Shown piece by piece: positions 24,870-36,200 of a stretch of DNA of 58,340 bases. The translations under genes and the position numbers were made by a program. Source of the stretch: an uncultured Akkermansia sp. (lineage in GTDB: Bacteria > Verrucomicrobiota > Verrucomicrobiia > Verrucomicrobiales > Akkermansiaceae); contig CANRKR010000003.1 in assembly GCA_947631275.1 (NCBI GenBank), forward strand, positions 1 to 58,340, written 5' to 3'. The notes below the pieces were generated by a model. That model ran no database searches. It had not been told where the DNA came from and saw nothing but the letters and a program-made list of their open reading frames with translations. Within the stretch, counting starts at the first letter, position 1. Every line of letters starts with the position of its first letter.

Positions 24870-24895
24870 TCTGGTCAAAATTTGTTCCTGCGCCC

Positions 24896-24924
24896 ATTGT
24901 AAGCCCCTGCCCCCGCAGAGTCAA
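24896..24924 (-). promoter_or_regulatory. htpG promoter
   Basis: Minus strand TTGACT (24924-24919), a 17-base spacer and TACAAT (24901-24896). Predicted transcription start about 24889, a leader of about 20 bases with a weak GCAGGAA. No CIRCE-like inverted repeat was seen, so heat-shock control by HrcA is not evident. Confidence 0.75.
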
Positions 24925-24959
24925 GGAGCTTTCCGACGGAAACCGGGCAAATTCGTCGC

Positions 24960-24988
24960 TTGCCTGGCTCCGCCGGTTGTGCTAGGAT
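24960..24988 (+). promoter_or_regulatory. psd promoter (near leaderless)
   Basis: TTGCCT (24960-24965), a 17-base spacer and TAGGAT (24983-24988). Predicted transcription start about 24995, 2 bases before the psd ATG. Confidence 0.62.
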
Positions 24989-24996
24989 AAACGGGC

Positions 24997-25914
24997 ATGA
25001 AGACCACGGGGCCTGTCAGATATTGGAACCGCTGCACCGGGCGGGAGGAGGAGGAGAAAATTCTGGGAGAAAAGGCTCTGCGTTGGGTGTACGGCTCCGC
25101 CACGGGAAAGATGGCCCTGCATTTGCTCATCAAGCGCGCCGTCTTCTCGCGCTTCCTGGGCTGGATGAACAATTCCCGGCGCAGTGCAAAGGAGATTCCC
25201 TCCTTCATCCGGGACTACGGCATCAATGTCCGGGAGGTCGAAAAAGCCCCGCAGGAGTACGCCTGTTTCAACGATTTTTTCACCCGCCGTCTCAAACCGG
25301 GTGCGCGCCCGGTCTGCGCCGACCCCGATCTGGCTCTGCCGGCGGATGCCCGCCACCGCGCCTGGCAGGATGCCTCGACCATCGACGGCGTGTACGTGAA
25401 AGGGGAGACCTTTGACCTGCCGGCTCTGCTGGGGGATGCGCAACTCGCCGAACGCTACGCCCGCGGGGGCGTGCTCCTCTCGCGCCTCTGCCCCGTGGAT
25501 TACCACCGCTTCCATTTCCCCGTCTCGGGCGTGGCGGAGGCGGCGCGGCGCATCCCGGGGGCTCTGGCAAGCGTGGCGCCGTACTCTCTGCGCGGCAGGC
25601 TGGCGTGGCTGTGGTGCAACAAGCGGGAGCTCACACGGCTGCGCGATACCTGCGTGGGGGATGTGCTCATCCTCGCCATCGGCGCCACCGGCGTGGGCTC
25701 CATCCGCCAGACTTACACCCCCGGGGCGCGCGTGAGCAAGGGGGAGGAGCAGGGGTTCTTCGCCTTCGGCGGCTCCACGATCATGACCTTCTTCGAGCCG
25801 GGTCGCGTCCGGTTCGCCGCCGACCTGCTGGAGCAGACCGCCCGCGGCATCGAAGTCTATGCGCGCCAGGGAGAAAAACTCGGAACGAGCGTGAACGGCG
25901 AGGGGCGAAGTTGA
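24997..25914 (+). CDS. psd: Phosphatidylserine decarboxylase proenzyme
   Basis: Makes phosphatidylethanolamine from phosphatidylserine; membrane-associated, pyruvoyl-dependent. 305 residues, like the longer bacterial/Clostridial-type proenzymes. NDFFTRRLKPGARPV and SRLCPVDYHRFHFPVSG (catalytic-domain His) are typical. Self-cleavage should occur in AFGGSTIMTFF before Ser260 (GGST in place of the LGST of E. coli), giving a pyruvoyl-bearing alpha chain of about 46 residues. ATG 24997 fits the promoter. Single gene, converging on the metal-sensor gene with 9 bases between the stops. Confidence 0.95.
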   Translation: MKTTGPVRYWNRCTGREEEEKILGEKALRWVYGSATGKMALHLLIKRAVFSRFLGWMNNSRRSAKEIPSFIRDYGINVREVEKAPQEYACFNDFFTRRLKPGARPVCADPDLALPADARHRAWQDASTIDGVYVKGETFDLPALLGDAQLAERYARGGVLLSRLCPVDYHRFHFPVSGVAEAARRIPGALASVAPYSLRGRLAWLWCNKRELTRLRDTCVGDVLILAIGATGVGSIRQTYTPGARVSKGEEQGFFAFGGSTIMTFFEPGRVRFAADLLEQTARGIEVYARQGEKLGTSVNGEGRS

Positions 25915-25923
25915 GTTCCGCCC

Positions 25924-26238
25924 TCACTCATCCGTGTGCTCAAGCCCCAGCTCGAGAATCTTCTGCACATGGCTGTCCGCCAGGGTGTAGTAGATGTTCT
26001 TCCCCGCGCGGCGCGTGCGAACCAGATGGCTTTGCCTCAGAATCTTGAGTTGATGGGAAACGGCGGGGGGCGTCATGCCGAGCTGCTCGGCGAGGTGGGT
26101 GACGCATAACTCGCCGTGGTGCAGCGCCCAGAGGACTTTCAAACGCGAGCTGTCGCCGAATACCTTGTAGAAATCGGCGAGATCGCAGATTTTTTCTTCG
26201 GGAAGCATTTCCCCGGTGATCCTGCAGCAGTCGTCCAT
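25924..26238 (-). CDS. ArsR/SmtB-family metal-sensing repressor
   Basis: Winged-helix repressor of 104 residues. DNA-reading helix: LAEQLGMTPPAVSHQLKILR. The C-terminal helix has Asp88-x-His90-x10-His101-x2-Glu104 in the exact spacing of the zinc site of SmtB (Asp104, His106, His117, Glu120), so it should sense Zn(II) or a similar ion. The alpha-3 site is incomplete (ELCVTH, one Cys where CadC has two), although an N-terminal CC (4-5) and Cys18 are present. Start ATG 26238 is preferred: the in-frame ATG at 26265 lies inside the -10 box. No metal exporter gene adjoins it on this side; it follows the giant autotransporter gene. Confidence 0.88.
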   Translation of the reverse strand: MDDCCRITGEMLPEEKICDLADFYKVFGDSSRLKVLWALHHGELCVTHLAEQLGMTPPAVSHQLKILRQSHLVRTRRAGKNIYYTLADSHVQKILELGLEHTDE

Positions 26239-26260
26239 GGTAAAAAAAAGAGTTTCCTGT

Positions 26261-26289
26261 TTCATACCCCGAAGCCGTCTGCATGTCAA
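26261..26289 (-). promoter_or_regulatory. Promoter of the metal-sensor gene
   Basis: Minus strand perfect TTGACA (26289-26284), a 17-base spacer and TATGAA (26266-26261). Predicted transcription start about 26254, 16 bases before ATG 26238. Autoregulation is expected of the family, but no clear 12-2-12 operator could be picked out. Confidence 0.65.
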
Positions 26290-26310
26290 GGCAAAACAGC
26301 CCGGAAACGC

Positions 26311-26331
26311 GACGCGGGGGAATTTCGCGTC
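26311..26331 (-). terminator. Possible terminator of the giant autotransporter gene
   Basis: GACGCG (26311-26316) and CGCGTC (26326-26331) form a 6-bp stem about 100 bases after the stop codon of the giant gene, followed on the minus strand by a partly T-rich stretch (GCGTTTCCGGGCTGTTTTG). Modest support only. Confidence 0.32.
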
Positions 26332-26427
26332 CGGAATCCCGTCGCCCTCGCGCAGGCGCGGGGACCGTCCCGAATGAAACGGCGCACCCGTGCCGCGCGC
26401 ACTCTGTTCTCCGTGGTGCGAAATCGA

Positions 26428-27285
26428 CTAGAAGCTTATTCTGTAGCCGGCGCTGGCGTTCATGTTGGTGTAGCCGGAGCGAAGCTCGACCGAGGCGTCG
26501 ATGAAGAAGGTGCCGCCGCGGGAACCGACCGGGAGCGTGAAGCCCGCGCCCAGTTCGAGGCCGACCGGCCCGGGATCTGCGCTCTCCACCTCCTGGCTCA
26601 GGTCGCCGTGCAGCAGTGAGCTCGTCGCCGTGCCCGCGCTGTCGCCGGCATCCACCTTCACCAGCGCACGAGCCTCAAACACCGACGTGCGTCCAAACAC
26701 GTTCTCGTGCAGCGCCGTCTGGAAGCGGGCGCCCGCGCCGAATGTCAGCACACTCGCCGTCACGTCGTCCACATGCAGCCCGGCGTCGCTGCCCGTCTCA
26801 TCGTAGCCGCTGATCTTCGCGTGGCGGAACTGCACGTTGAACAACGGCTGAATCGCCCGCGTGCCCGCCTCGTTCAGCATCTTCGTGTAGGCCACCTCGT
26901 AGAGCAGCGCCGCCGAGAAGCCGTCCGTGTCGCCGTGCGTCTGGCAGGCTGCTCCCGCCGCATAGGCCACTGTGCGATTCAGGGAAACATCCGCCGTGCC
27001 GACAGTGCCGACGATCGTGTGGCTCCAGGCTCCGTGCTGCGTGTGGTAGAAGCCGCTCAGGTACGTGAAGTCCATGTCGCCCTTGCCGTTGTCCGCGGAA
27101 TCCGTCTTGAGGTCGTTGTACATGGCCGAGAGGGCGAGACCCGCCGTGCTGCGCGCGCTCAGCTCCACCGAGGCGCCGAGCGTGCCGCCCCATCCGTTGA
27201 GGGTGTAGCCGGGCGCCCAGCCGTCCGCATCCACCTTGTGGTAGCCGGAATCGGCGTTCACCCAGGCGTGCACGCGGAAGGATCC
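26428..27285 (-). other. Autotransporter beta-barrel domain
   Basis: The last 286 residues of the giant protein alternate hydrophobic and polar residues in amphipathic strands (for example WGGTLGASVELSARS, THIVGTVGTADVSL, TFFIDASVELRSGY) and end MNASAGYRISF. Length, position and the terminal Phe match the type Va translocator barrel. The region before it (about 27290-27420) is helical, as expected for the segment that threads the barrel pore. Confidence 0.88.
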
Positions 27286-30200
27286 GGGATCGGCATTGGC
27301 GCTGGCGTCGCCGCCCATCATCGCGCGGTTGCGCATGCTCTCCACCTGCCGCTGAGCGTCCTGCAGGGCGCCGCTGCCCAGGGTTGCCACCGAGCTGCCG
27401 GCCACCGCCGCGTAGGTGCGTTCGATGTTCTCGATCTGGGGCACCATGCCCAGAGCCGTGTAGAAGCTCGGGTTGTAGTGCTCGGAAATCGCGAAGGCGA
27501 GCTTGTACAAATCACCGCCCTGTCCCTCGTTGCGCACATAGCGTCCCGCCCTGGTCTTGCCGGAGTCCACATCCCACATCAGGTTCGCGCCGGCCTGCAC
27601 ATTCTTGTGCATCCCGCTCGTCAGCCACTTGTTGACGGCGCTCTCCTTCAGGCCGATGAACCAGCTGCCGTTCTCGTTCTGCTGCAGCTTGCCGTCGAAG
27701 TGCGAGGCGCCCAGCCCGCTGAAGGCCACCTCCAGGTCATTCCCGGTCTCCGATGCCATCCTCAGCTTGCCCAGCTCGATCCTGTCGCCCTCCGGGGTGT
27801 CGTTCAGCTCCACGATCAGCCTGCTCTTTTCCCCGCCGGGTCCGACGCCCTTCACGACCAGCTCCGTGTCCAGCGAACCGCCGTCGGCGTGGTACCCCAG
27901 GGCAAGCTCGCTGCCGGCGTAGAGCGTCACCCTCTCGAGTGTCACATCCCTCTGGTCGGGATCCAGCGTCAGACGCCCATCCTCCTGCACCGTCACGGAC
28001 CAGTGTTCGCCGCCGCTCGTGTCCTGCAGGCGCATATGAGCGTCCGCCTGCACATCCAGCGTGCCCTGGCCGTCGAGCTTGCCGGTGAAGCTTCCTTCCT
28101 CCGTGCCGGTGATGTGCAGCGTGGGCGATCCATCGCCGAGCAGCGTGCCCGCGCCGGTCAGCCCGCCCAGAGCCAGGTAGCTGCTGTCGCCGTCCCCGCC
28201 GAGCTTCAGGGTCGCCTCGAGACCGACCTCGGCCTTGCCCGTCACATTCAGCGTGCTGTCCCTGCCGGCGAGCAGCGTGGAGTCCCTGCCCTGCAGCAGA
28301 ATGCTGCCCTCCAGAGCCTCAGCCTCCGTGCCGAGCGATCCTCGCAGCTCCATCTTCCCGCCGTTGCTGACGGTCACGTCGCCCTTGCCGCTCACGGCGG
28401 AATCCTCGTCGATCAGCAGCTCGCTGCCGCTGTCCTTCACGGTGATGGAGTTCCCATCCAGCTCCGCGGTCGCGCCGTGGAGCAGCTCGGCGGACGCCCC
28501 GCCGGAGACCTTCAGGTTCACGTCCTTCAGCCCGCTCTTGCCGCCGTCCATCGTGAACTCGGTCGAGGCTCCGTTCGCCTCCGATCCGGTCACCTCCAGC
28601 GTGCCCGTCTTGTCGCCGGTGATGCGGGTGTCCTTCAGCTCGACGACGTTCGCCGGGTTACCGTCCGCATCCGTCGCCTGGTGGCTGTCCACCGCGAGTT
28701 GAGATTCCTTCTCGATCCGGATGTCGCCGCCGTAAGTCGTCGTCGCCCCCTTGTCATCGGTCACCGTCGTCTCCGAGATGCCGCCCAGGGTGGTCTTCGT
28801 CCCGTTGGTGAAGGTGATGCCCTGGTCCTCCGCGCCCTGGTCCTTGCCGTAGCCGAAGACCAGCGAGCCCAGGGCGTTGTTGCTGCCGCCCTGCACGGTG
28901 ATCGCCCCGTCGGCAATCGTCAGGTCGCCCTTCACGCGGATGCCGCCGGCCTTCGTCTCGCTGCCCAGGGTCAGGCGTCCCTTGCCCGACTTCGAGAAGT
29001 TCACCCCGTCGGCGTCGCTCTTGATCGTGCCTTCGAAGATGGTGTCCACGCCGCGGACGTCGAAGCCGTCCCCCTTGTCGGCGTTCACCGTGTGATTCTC
29101 CTCGTCGGTGATCTGGCCCTGGCCGAAGCCGGTGTCATCCACCTCCTTCTGCGCCGTGTTCACCAGATTCACCGTCACATCGACCGGCCTGCCCTCGGCG
29201 TCCGTCTTCGTCTTCCGGCTGTCCGTCACATTCAGCACGGCGCCTTCCAGCCCCACCAGGTTGTGCAGGTCCGCCTCCGTCGAGCCGCCCTCCGCAAAGT
29301 TCAGCGTGAAGGTGGTGTCTTCATCCACCACCACCGCCTTCGCGTCCTGCAGGCGCTGGAAGTACTCATCCCCCGCCCCGGTCGACACGCTGCTGTGCTG
29401 CCCGGCTTCCTCGCGGTCCTTGCCCAGCACGAGGTACACGTCCTTGCTCGTGCCGCTCAGGGCGATGCTGCCGCCCGTCACGCCCTTGAAGTTGAAGCCC
29501 AGGCTCGTGAGCAGCTCCGCGTTGCCCTCCGCGCTGGTGAAGAGCCGCAGGTTCGGATCCGCCCCCGCCGCCACGCCGGCGAACGTCAGCTCGCCGTTCG
29601 TCACGTGCAGCCAGGTCTCGGCGTCCGTCGCCTGATGCGCCTCCAGGATATCCAGCAGAGCCTTGTTGGTGAAGTCGAGCACGAACCCGCTCTTCCCGTC
29701 CGCGCTCTGCTGCACGGTCAGCTTGTGCCCCTGCCCGCCGTCCGTAAACTCGACCAGCGCGTCGGTCCCTTCCGCCGGCGCAGCGTTCGTGATGCTCCGG
29801 TCGTCGAACACCAGCCGCATCGTGGTCTTCCCTTCGCCCACGCCCACATTCAGGTCGCCGCCCACGCCCTTCAGGCGTCCGAGCTTCGTCGTCGCGCCCG
29901 CGTCGCCCTCCTTCGCCACCTTCGCGCTGCCGTACACCGTGATGTCGTCAAACTGGTCGCCCTTCGTGCCGCCGGCGTTCACCGTCCCCGTCGCTTCCAC
30001 GACGAGGCGGACGCTGCTGCCGTTGGCCTTCTGCATCGCCCCCAGCAGGTCGCCCTTCTTCAGCCGGAACTCGCCCGCGCCGGACAGCGATCCGCCGCCC
30101 CAGGTCGCCTGCGCGCCATCCAGCACAAAGGCATCGTCGCCCGTGTCCAGTCTGGCGGCCGTGTTCGCGCCCTGCAGGGTGATCGTGTGGGCGCCGTCGT

Positions 30201-33200
30201 CCGCCGCGCTCACAAAGCTCAGCGTCTCGCCCAGCGTCGCATCGCCGATGCGTCCCCGCAGCACGGCGTCGTCCGACGTCCGCAGGGTGATCGTCCCCGT
30301 GCCCGCCAGGTTGAAGTCGTACGTCACGGCCCCCTTCTCGTTCACATCCGTCAGATTGAGCGTCCAGCTGGAGGTGGAATCCGTCGGCGCATCGTTCGCC
30401 GCCGGCGGCGTTGCAGCGTAGCTCGCGATCCGCGCGGCTCCGCCATCCGTCGCCAGACCCGCCACAATCGTGCCTCGGAACTGCGTCATGCTGCCCTCGT
30501 AGGTGTGCGCGAAGTCCAGCTTCTGCCCGGTCTTCTGTCCCCAGGCGTTCGCCAGCACGCCGTCGCCGGTCAGCCCTTCCGCGGCAGTGATGGTCACCTG
30601 CTTGTTCGCGTTCTCCGCGCCGCGCGTGTAGCCGCCCACCAGGTTCACGCCGCTCACGTCCAGACTCCGCACGGCCACCTCCGTGCCCTGCTCCGCGCCG
30701 CCGAAGACCATGGCGCGTCCCGCCAGCTCCAGGTCAATCGCCGCGCCGCTCACGGCCGAAGCGTTGACGAGCTGCACGGCGTCTGCCGCCCCGTCGCCCA
30801 CCAGGGCGATCACCCCGGTGAAGCCGCTGTTGTCCGCGCTCACCGTGTAGCGTCCGCCGTCGCCCTCCGCGCCGATCTCCACGCGTCGCCGCGCGTCAAA
30901 CTCCTCGCCCAGCGCCTGCGCGATCTCCGCGTCCATGGGATCCCCGTCGCGGAAGGCCGTCGTCATCTCCAGCGCGCCGCCCGTCGTCTGCAGGCTCAGC
31001 GTCGCCCCCTCGCCCACGCGGATGTCGCCGGCCAGTTTCGCGTTGCCGCCGTTCATCCTGTAGGTCAGGTTCCCTTCGCGCACATTGACGGCGCCTGCGT
31101 ACTGCGCATCCTGCGCCGTCTCCTGCCATTCCACGGTCAGCCCGAAGCGCCCGGTCTTGTCCACGCCGTAGTGCAGCGCGCCGGTCAGCGCGTTCACCCT
31201 CCCCGGTCCTGCCGGCTTCGCCCCGGGAGCCGCCGCTTCGCCGCCCACGGTGATCCCTTTCGTCGGGTCCTTATCCGTCGGGTTTTCGTAGCCCTCCTGC
31301 GCCACGCTCTGCCCCCTGTTCTCCAGGTGCTGCACAAATTGCGCGTAGGTCTTGCCCACCTGCAGCTGCAGAGCCGTGTTCGTGCCGAGCTGCACCTGCT
31401 CGTTCAGCAGGTCGTTCTTCCGCTCCTGCATGTAGAGCGTGCCGTCGCCCGTGTTCTCGGTGTGCCTCTCTTCGATCGCCAGCGCGCCGCCCTGCATCGA
31501 CACGTCCGTATCCGTTCCCACCGCGCTGTCGCTCGCCAGCACCAGCGAGCCGCCCTGCAGCTCCACCTTCGGGATGCTGTTGTTCTCCGTCTGCAGCTCC
31601 ACGCGCCCATCCTCCACATAGAGGGTGCCGCCGCCTTCGCCCGTCGTCTGGTTGCCCTGCAGGTGGATGCTCCCCTCGCCGGTGAAGGTGTAGTCGCCCT
31701 CCACGTGCACATTCCCCGGAGTCACCTTGTCGTTCACGGTCACTTCGCCCTGGCCGCTGCCCTTGAAGTACACGTCCGGCGCCTGGCCCACGGTGCCCTT
31801 GTCTGCCTCGTCGTGCTTCCAGTTGTCGCTCGCCGAGGTGTCGTTGTTGCTCCAGTTCATGTTCCCGCCGCCTTCGCCCTCGTCGCCCTGCCACACCCAC
31901 ATGTCCGGCGTGGTGGTGGAGAGACTCAGCACGAGGCTGTCGCCCTTCCTCACCAGCCGCGCCTCGTAGTCGTTCTCATCGTCCGCGTGCGCGTCGGTCC
32001 ATTCCTTCAGCACGTCCTTCACGCTCTTCTCCACGGTCGTCTCATCGTCCGTCCCCGCGTTCAGGGTGATCGCGCGCTTCCCGGTCAGGTCAAAGTAATT
32101 GCCCACGTTGTCCGTCTTGAACTCCGCCGTCGTGATGCCGGTGACGAGGTAGTAGTCGCCCGCCTCCAGACTCGTCAGGTCATCGCCGAGCCACAGGCTG
32201 ATCTTGTCTTCCCCGTACTCGCCGAAGCGCCCGGAGAAGTCCAGCCCGCCCAGCGCTCGCAGGTAAGCCGTCTCTTCCGTCCTCCCGTTCGTGTTGCCCG
32301 TCAGGTCGAATTGCAGCCCGCCGCCCAGCGTCATCGCGCCGCTCACCTCGATGCGCCCGCCCCGGATGTCCAGCACCCCGTCGAACAGCCTCTCGCTGCC
32401 CGCCACTCGCGCGCCGGACACCGATCCCACCGCCAGCACGCCCGCCCCCTTCTTCGTGAAGGTCCCCAGCTCCTGCACGTCGTGGGAGAGCACCAGCGCC
32501 TTCGCCGTCACATCCCCCTCGTTCGTGATCTCGTTGAAGTCCTGCAGCGTCACATTCCCCAGGTCGTTGCGCTCCCCGTCGATGACGAGGCTCGCCTGCT
32601 GCACCCGGGATGTATCGCGCCTCGTGCCGTACTCCGCCTTCCTGTAGCCGCCGGAGAGCGTGTGCTCGCCCTCGCCGGTGAACTTGAAGCCCTGCCCCAG
32701 CGTCACCCCCGTCTTCTGCGTCTGCGAGTTCAGCGCCGGATGCGCCTCGTCGGGCGTGCCCGTCATGATGTTCTCGTGCCAGCCCGCGGCGTACACGCTG
32801 CCGGTCAGCTCGCCGCTCGTCAGCGCCAGGGAGATCGCCCCCTTGTCGTTCGTGTTGTCGCCCGTGCGTCCCACGCTCGTCGCGCGCCAGTTGCCGCCGA
32901 TGATGTCGCCGTCGATGCTCGCGCCGTCCACGCTGATGGCAATATCGCCCACCGCCAGGATGTCCGAGTGCGTCGTCACCTCGCTGTAGTGCCCGCCGAT
33001 CACACTGCCCGTGATGCTGCCGCCGTTGAGGTTCAGGGTGATATTCCCGCTCGTCAGGGAGTTCGTCTCGTGCTCGTCTTCCGCCCCGGCCTCCTCGTGG
33101 TCGCTCACATAGCTGCCGCCCACCACATGCCCGGTGATCGTCGCCGCGCCGTCGATGGTGATCGTCGTCTCGCCCACCGTCATCGCGTGCCCGCCGCCCT

Positions 33201-36200
33201 GCGTCTGGTCCGCCAGCATGCTGCCGCCCAGCACCGCCAGCTCGTTGTGCACGTGCCCGAACGCCGTCTCCTTCGCGATCCTCCCGCCGTGGATGGTCAG
33301 CGTTACATTCCCCACCTCCATGTTGCCGCCCTTCCCTTCATCCGTCAGGTAGCTGCCGCCCACCACCACGCCGGTGATGTCGATCTGCCCGTTCTTCTCC
33401 GCTCCTTCCTCCGTCGCATCCCAGCCGATCGTCAGGTTCACGTTCCCCGTCTTCGCGGAGGGCGTGCCGTTGGCGTCGGTCGCCTCGCCCACGTTCGTGT
33501 AGTTCGCGTAGTCGCCGCCCACGATGTGGATGTCGTTGTACGTGCCCCTCAGGATGGTGAGATTCGTGTTGCCCTCGCGCACATTGCTGTCGCCGGCGTC
33601 GCTGCGGTAGAAGTCGCCGCCCGCCAGGATCCCCAGGGACTCCTGGCTGCCGTTGTTGCCGTTCGGGCCGTAGGCGGAGGAGAAGACAATCCCCTCGCCG
33701 TCGATGGTCACGTGCGTGTCGCCCGTCGTCAGCTCCTGGGCGCCGCTCGCGCCGCCGAGCGTGTAGCTGCCGCCCACCACGCGCCAGAAGATGCCGCCCT
33801 CAAGCTCGATGTGCGTGTCGCCATTGAACGTCATCGTGTGACTGCCCTCCGCCGTCTCCGCGAACCACATGCCGCCGACCACCGCATTCTGGTAGTAGCC
33901 GCCGTTGATCGCGATCTTCGTGTTGCCGGTGAACTCGGTCGATCCGTTGCCGCCCGCTTCGCGCCGGCTCGCGCCGTTGATCGCCTCCGTGAACACATGC
34001 CCGGTGTTCAGAAGCACGTTGCCCCGCTCGCGCTCCGGCGTCACCGCGGTGATCGAGATGGTCGTGTCGCCCGTGAAGATCGAGGACCTCGTCACCCCCT
34101 CCGTCGCCGTCGTCGCTTTCGGAGCCGTGTAGTTGCCGCCCACGATCGCCTTGTCGAAGGACCCGGACCCTGGCGCCGCCACGTCCACCGGAACGCGATC
34201 GTCCTCCTCGGTCTTCTCGTCGTCCACTCCCTTGTACTGGATGTCCCTCAGGTTGATGGTGATGTTCGCGTTCCCGCGGAACTTCGGACGCACCTCCTTC
34301 TGCTCCGTGCCCACGCCCACGGAATCAATCCAGGCGTTGCCGCCCACGATCGCCGCAAAATACGTATCCGCGCCTGTCGTCGCCGCGCTGCCGTCGGAAA
34401 GCCCAGGCTTCAGCATCTGCCCGTCGCTCCCCACCACATTGCTCAGCACGTCGTAGATGAAGATGTGCGTGCTGCCGAAGAAGGCGTCGTACTCGGCGGA
34501 TGCCGTCCCGCTCGTCAGCGTGCTGCCGCCCACGATGCCGCCCAGCACCGTCCCCTTGAAGACGCTGATGTAGCTGTTGCCGATGAACGAGAAGGTGGAG
34601 TTGTTCACGTGGTTGCCGCCCACGATGTAGTCCACGGCTCCCTCCGCCCCGCTCTGCCTGTCGCCGGCCTCCGCCTGCACATCCAGCTGAATGTGGCTCG
34701 TCCCCTCGTAGTACGCGCGCTTGCTGTCGCTCTGCACGGTGCAGCTCGCCCCGCCCACCAGCAGGTGCAGGTGGTTGTTCTCCGCCGCCCCGTCGTACAG
34801 GTACTCGATGTAGCTGGATCCCTCCCAGCCGCGTCCCAGCTGGTCTTCCTCGTTGATCAGGAAACCGCCCAGCACCGTCGCGTCCTTCGCGTCCCCGGTC
34901 GTCGTCGCCACGCCCTGCGTCAGGCGGATCAGGTTCTGCCAGCCCATCTGATAATCGGGATTGCCGTCGCCGTTCCCGTCGTATCGGCCCAGCTCCAGGC
35001 AGTGGCTCGCAAAGCCCGTCCCGCTGTCGCTCAGATTGAACACGTCGCCGGTTCCATTCCAGGCGTGGTTCTCCATGGCCGACGTCGCGGGAGATCCGTT
35101 CAGCCCGGCTATGCCCCAGGCGTTGTCCCATTCCGGCGCCGTGAACTCGATATTGCCCTCCACGGAGAGCAGCAGGTGGTAGTAGCCATGCTCCTGGTCC
35201 TCCTCCCAGCTCAGATGCCATTTGTCATCGTCCCCGCTGTACAAGGGGAACGTGATCATGTTCTTGAACTTCGCGAGACTCTCGTCGGAGTTCGTCTCGC
35301 TGATGATGCCCAGGTCAAAGCCGCTGCTCAGCTGGTCGCTGCTGTGCTCCCAGATCTCCTTCAGGTAGATGACCAGCCCACCCTTTCCGAAGCCGTCGAA
35401 GAGCGTGTCGCTCAGCTTCAGCTTGCCGCCGCCCACTGCTCCTCCGTCCCCGTAAATCTCCTCCCCATACCGCAGCATGACGCCCTGCTCAATCGAAATC
35501 TCATCGCTCCCCAGCACGTCGTCCATCGCGTTCTTCTCGCCGAATCCAAGTCCGCCCTGGTAGGTCATGAACAAGTTGCTGCCACGGTCCACCGTCAGCT
35601 TGCTGCCCAGGCTGAAGTCGCCCTCGCCGGTCTTGTGGAAGCCGGCATCGGGATTGGAGCTGCCGCCGCCGTGGTGCATGTGCACGTGCAGAGCGTCCTG
35701 CGCGCCCTCGCCCTGAGCGGTGAGGCTGCTCTCCGTCCCCACTCCCGTCTGCACGATGTGGTCGAGGTACACCTCGCCTCCCGCATCGGCCTGCACGGTC
35801 ATCACCGCGTTCGCGCTGTTGTTGATCTCCTCCAGGTGCAGCTGCTGCCCCGCGCCCAACCCGGTGAAGTTCATCGACCCCGTCAGCGTCCCCACGTGGA
35901 CGGACTGCGTGCCACCCGCCACGGAGCCGCCGAAGCTCATGTTGCCCGCCGTCGCAATATCGGCGGTGATGCTCTTCAGGTGCACCTCCTGCGTTCCCGT
36001 GTCGCCGCTCATCGTCACCCTGCTCAGGTCGATGCCGCCGCCGTTCGTCAGCTGCACGTTGATGTCGCGCTCCTCCGCGTTGAAGGAATCATCCTCCGGC
36101 GCAATCGCCAGATTCGATCCCGCGCCATCCACCGTGATGCTCAGCTTATCAGTCAGCTTATCAGTCGCATTGTTGCCCTGCACATCCCCCGTCGCCAGGG

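Noticed and set aside
24870..24996. CIRCE or other heat-shock operator between htpG and psd
   Set aside because: No TTAGCACTC-N9-GAGTGCTAA-like inverted repeat or sigma-32-type promoter is visible; both strands show ordinary -35/-10 promoters.
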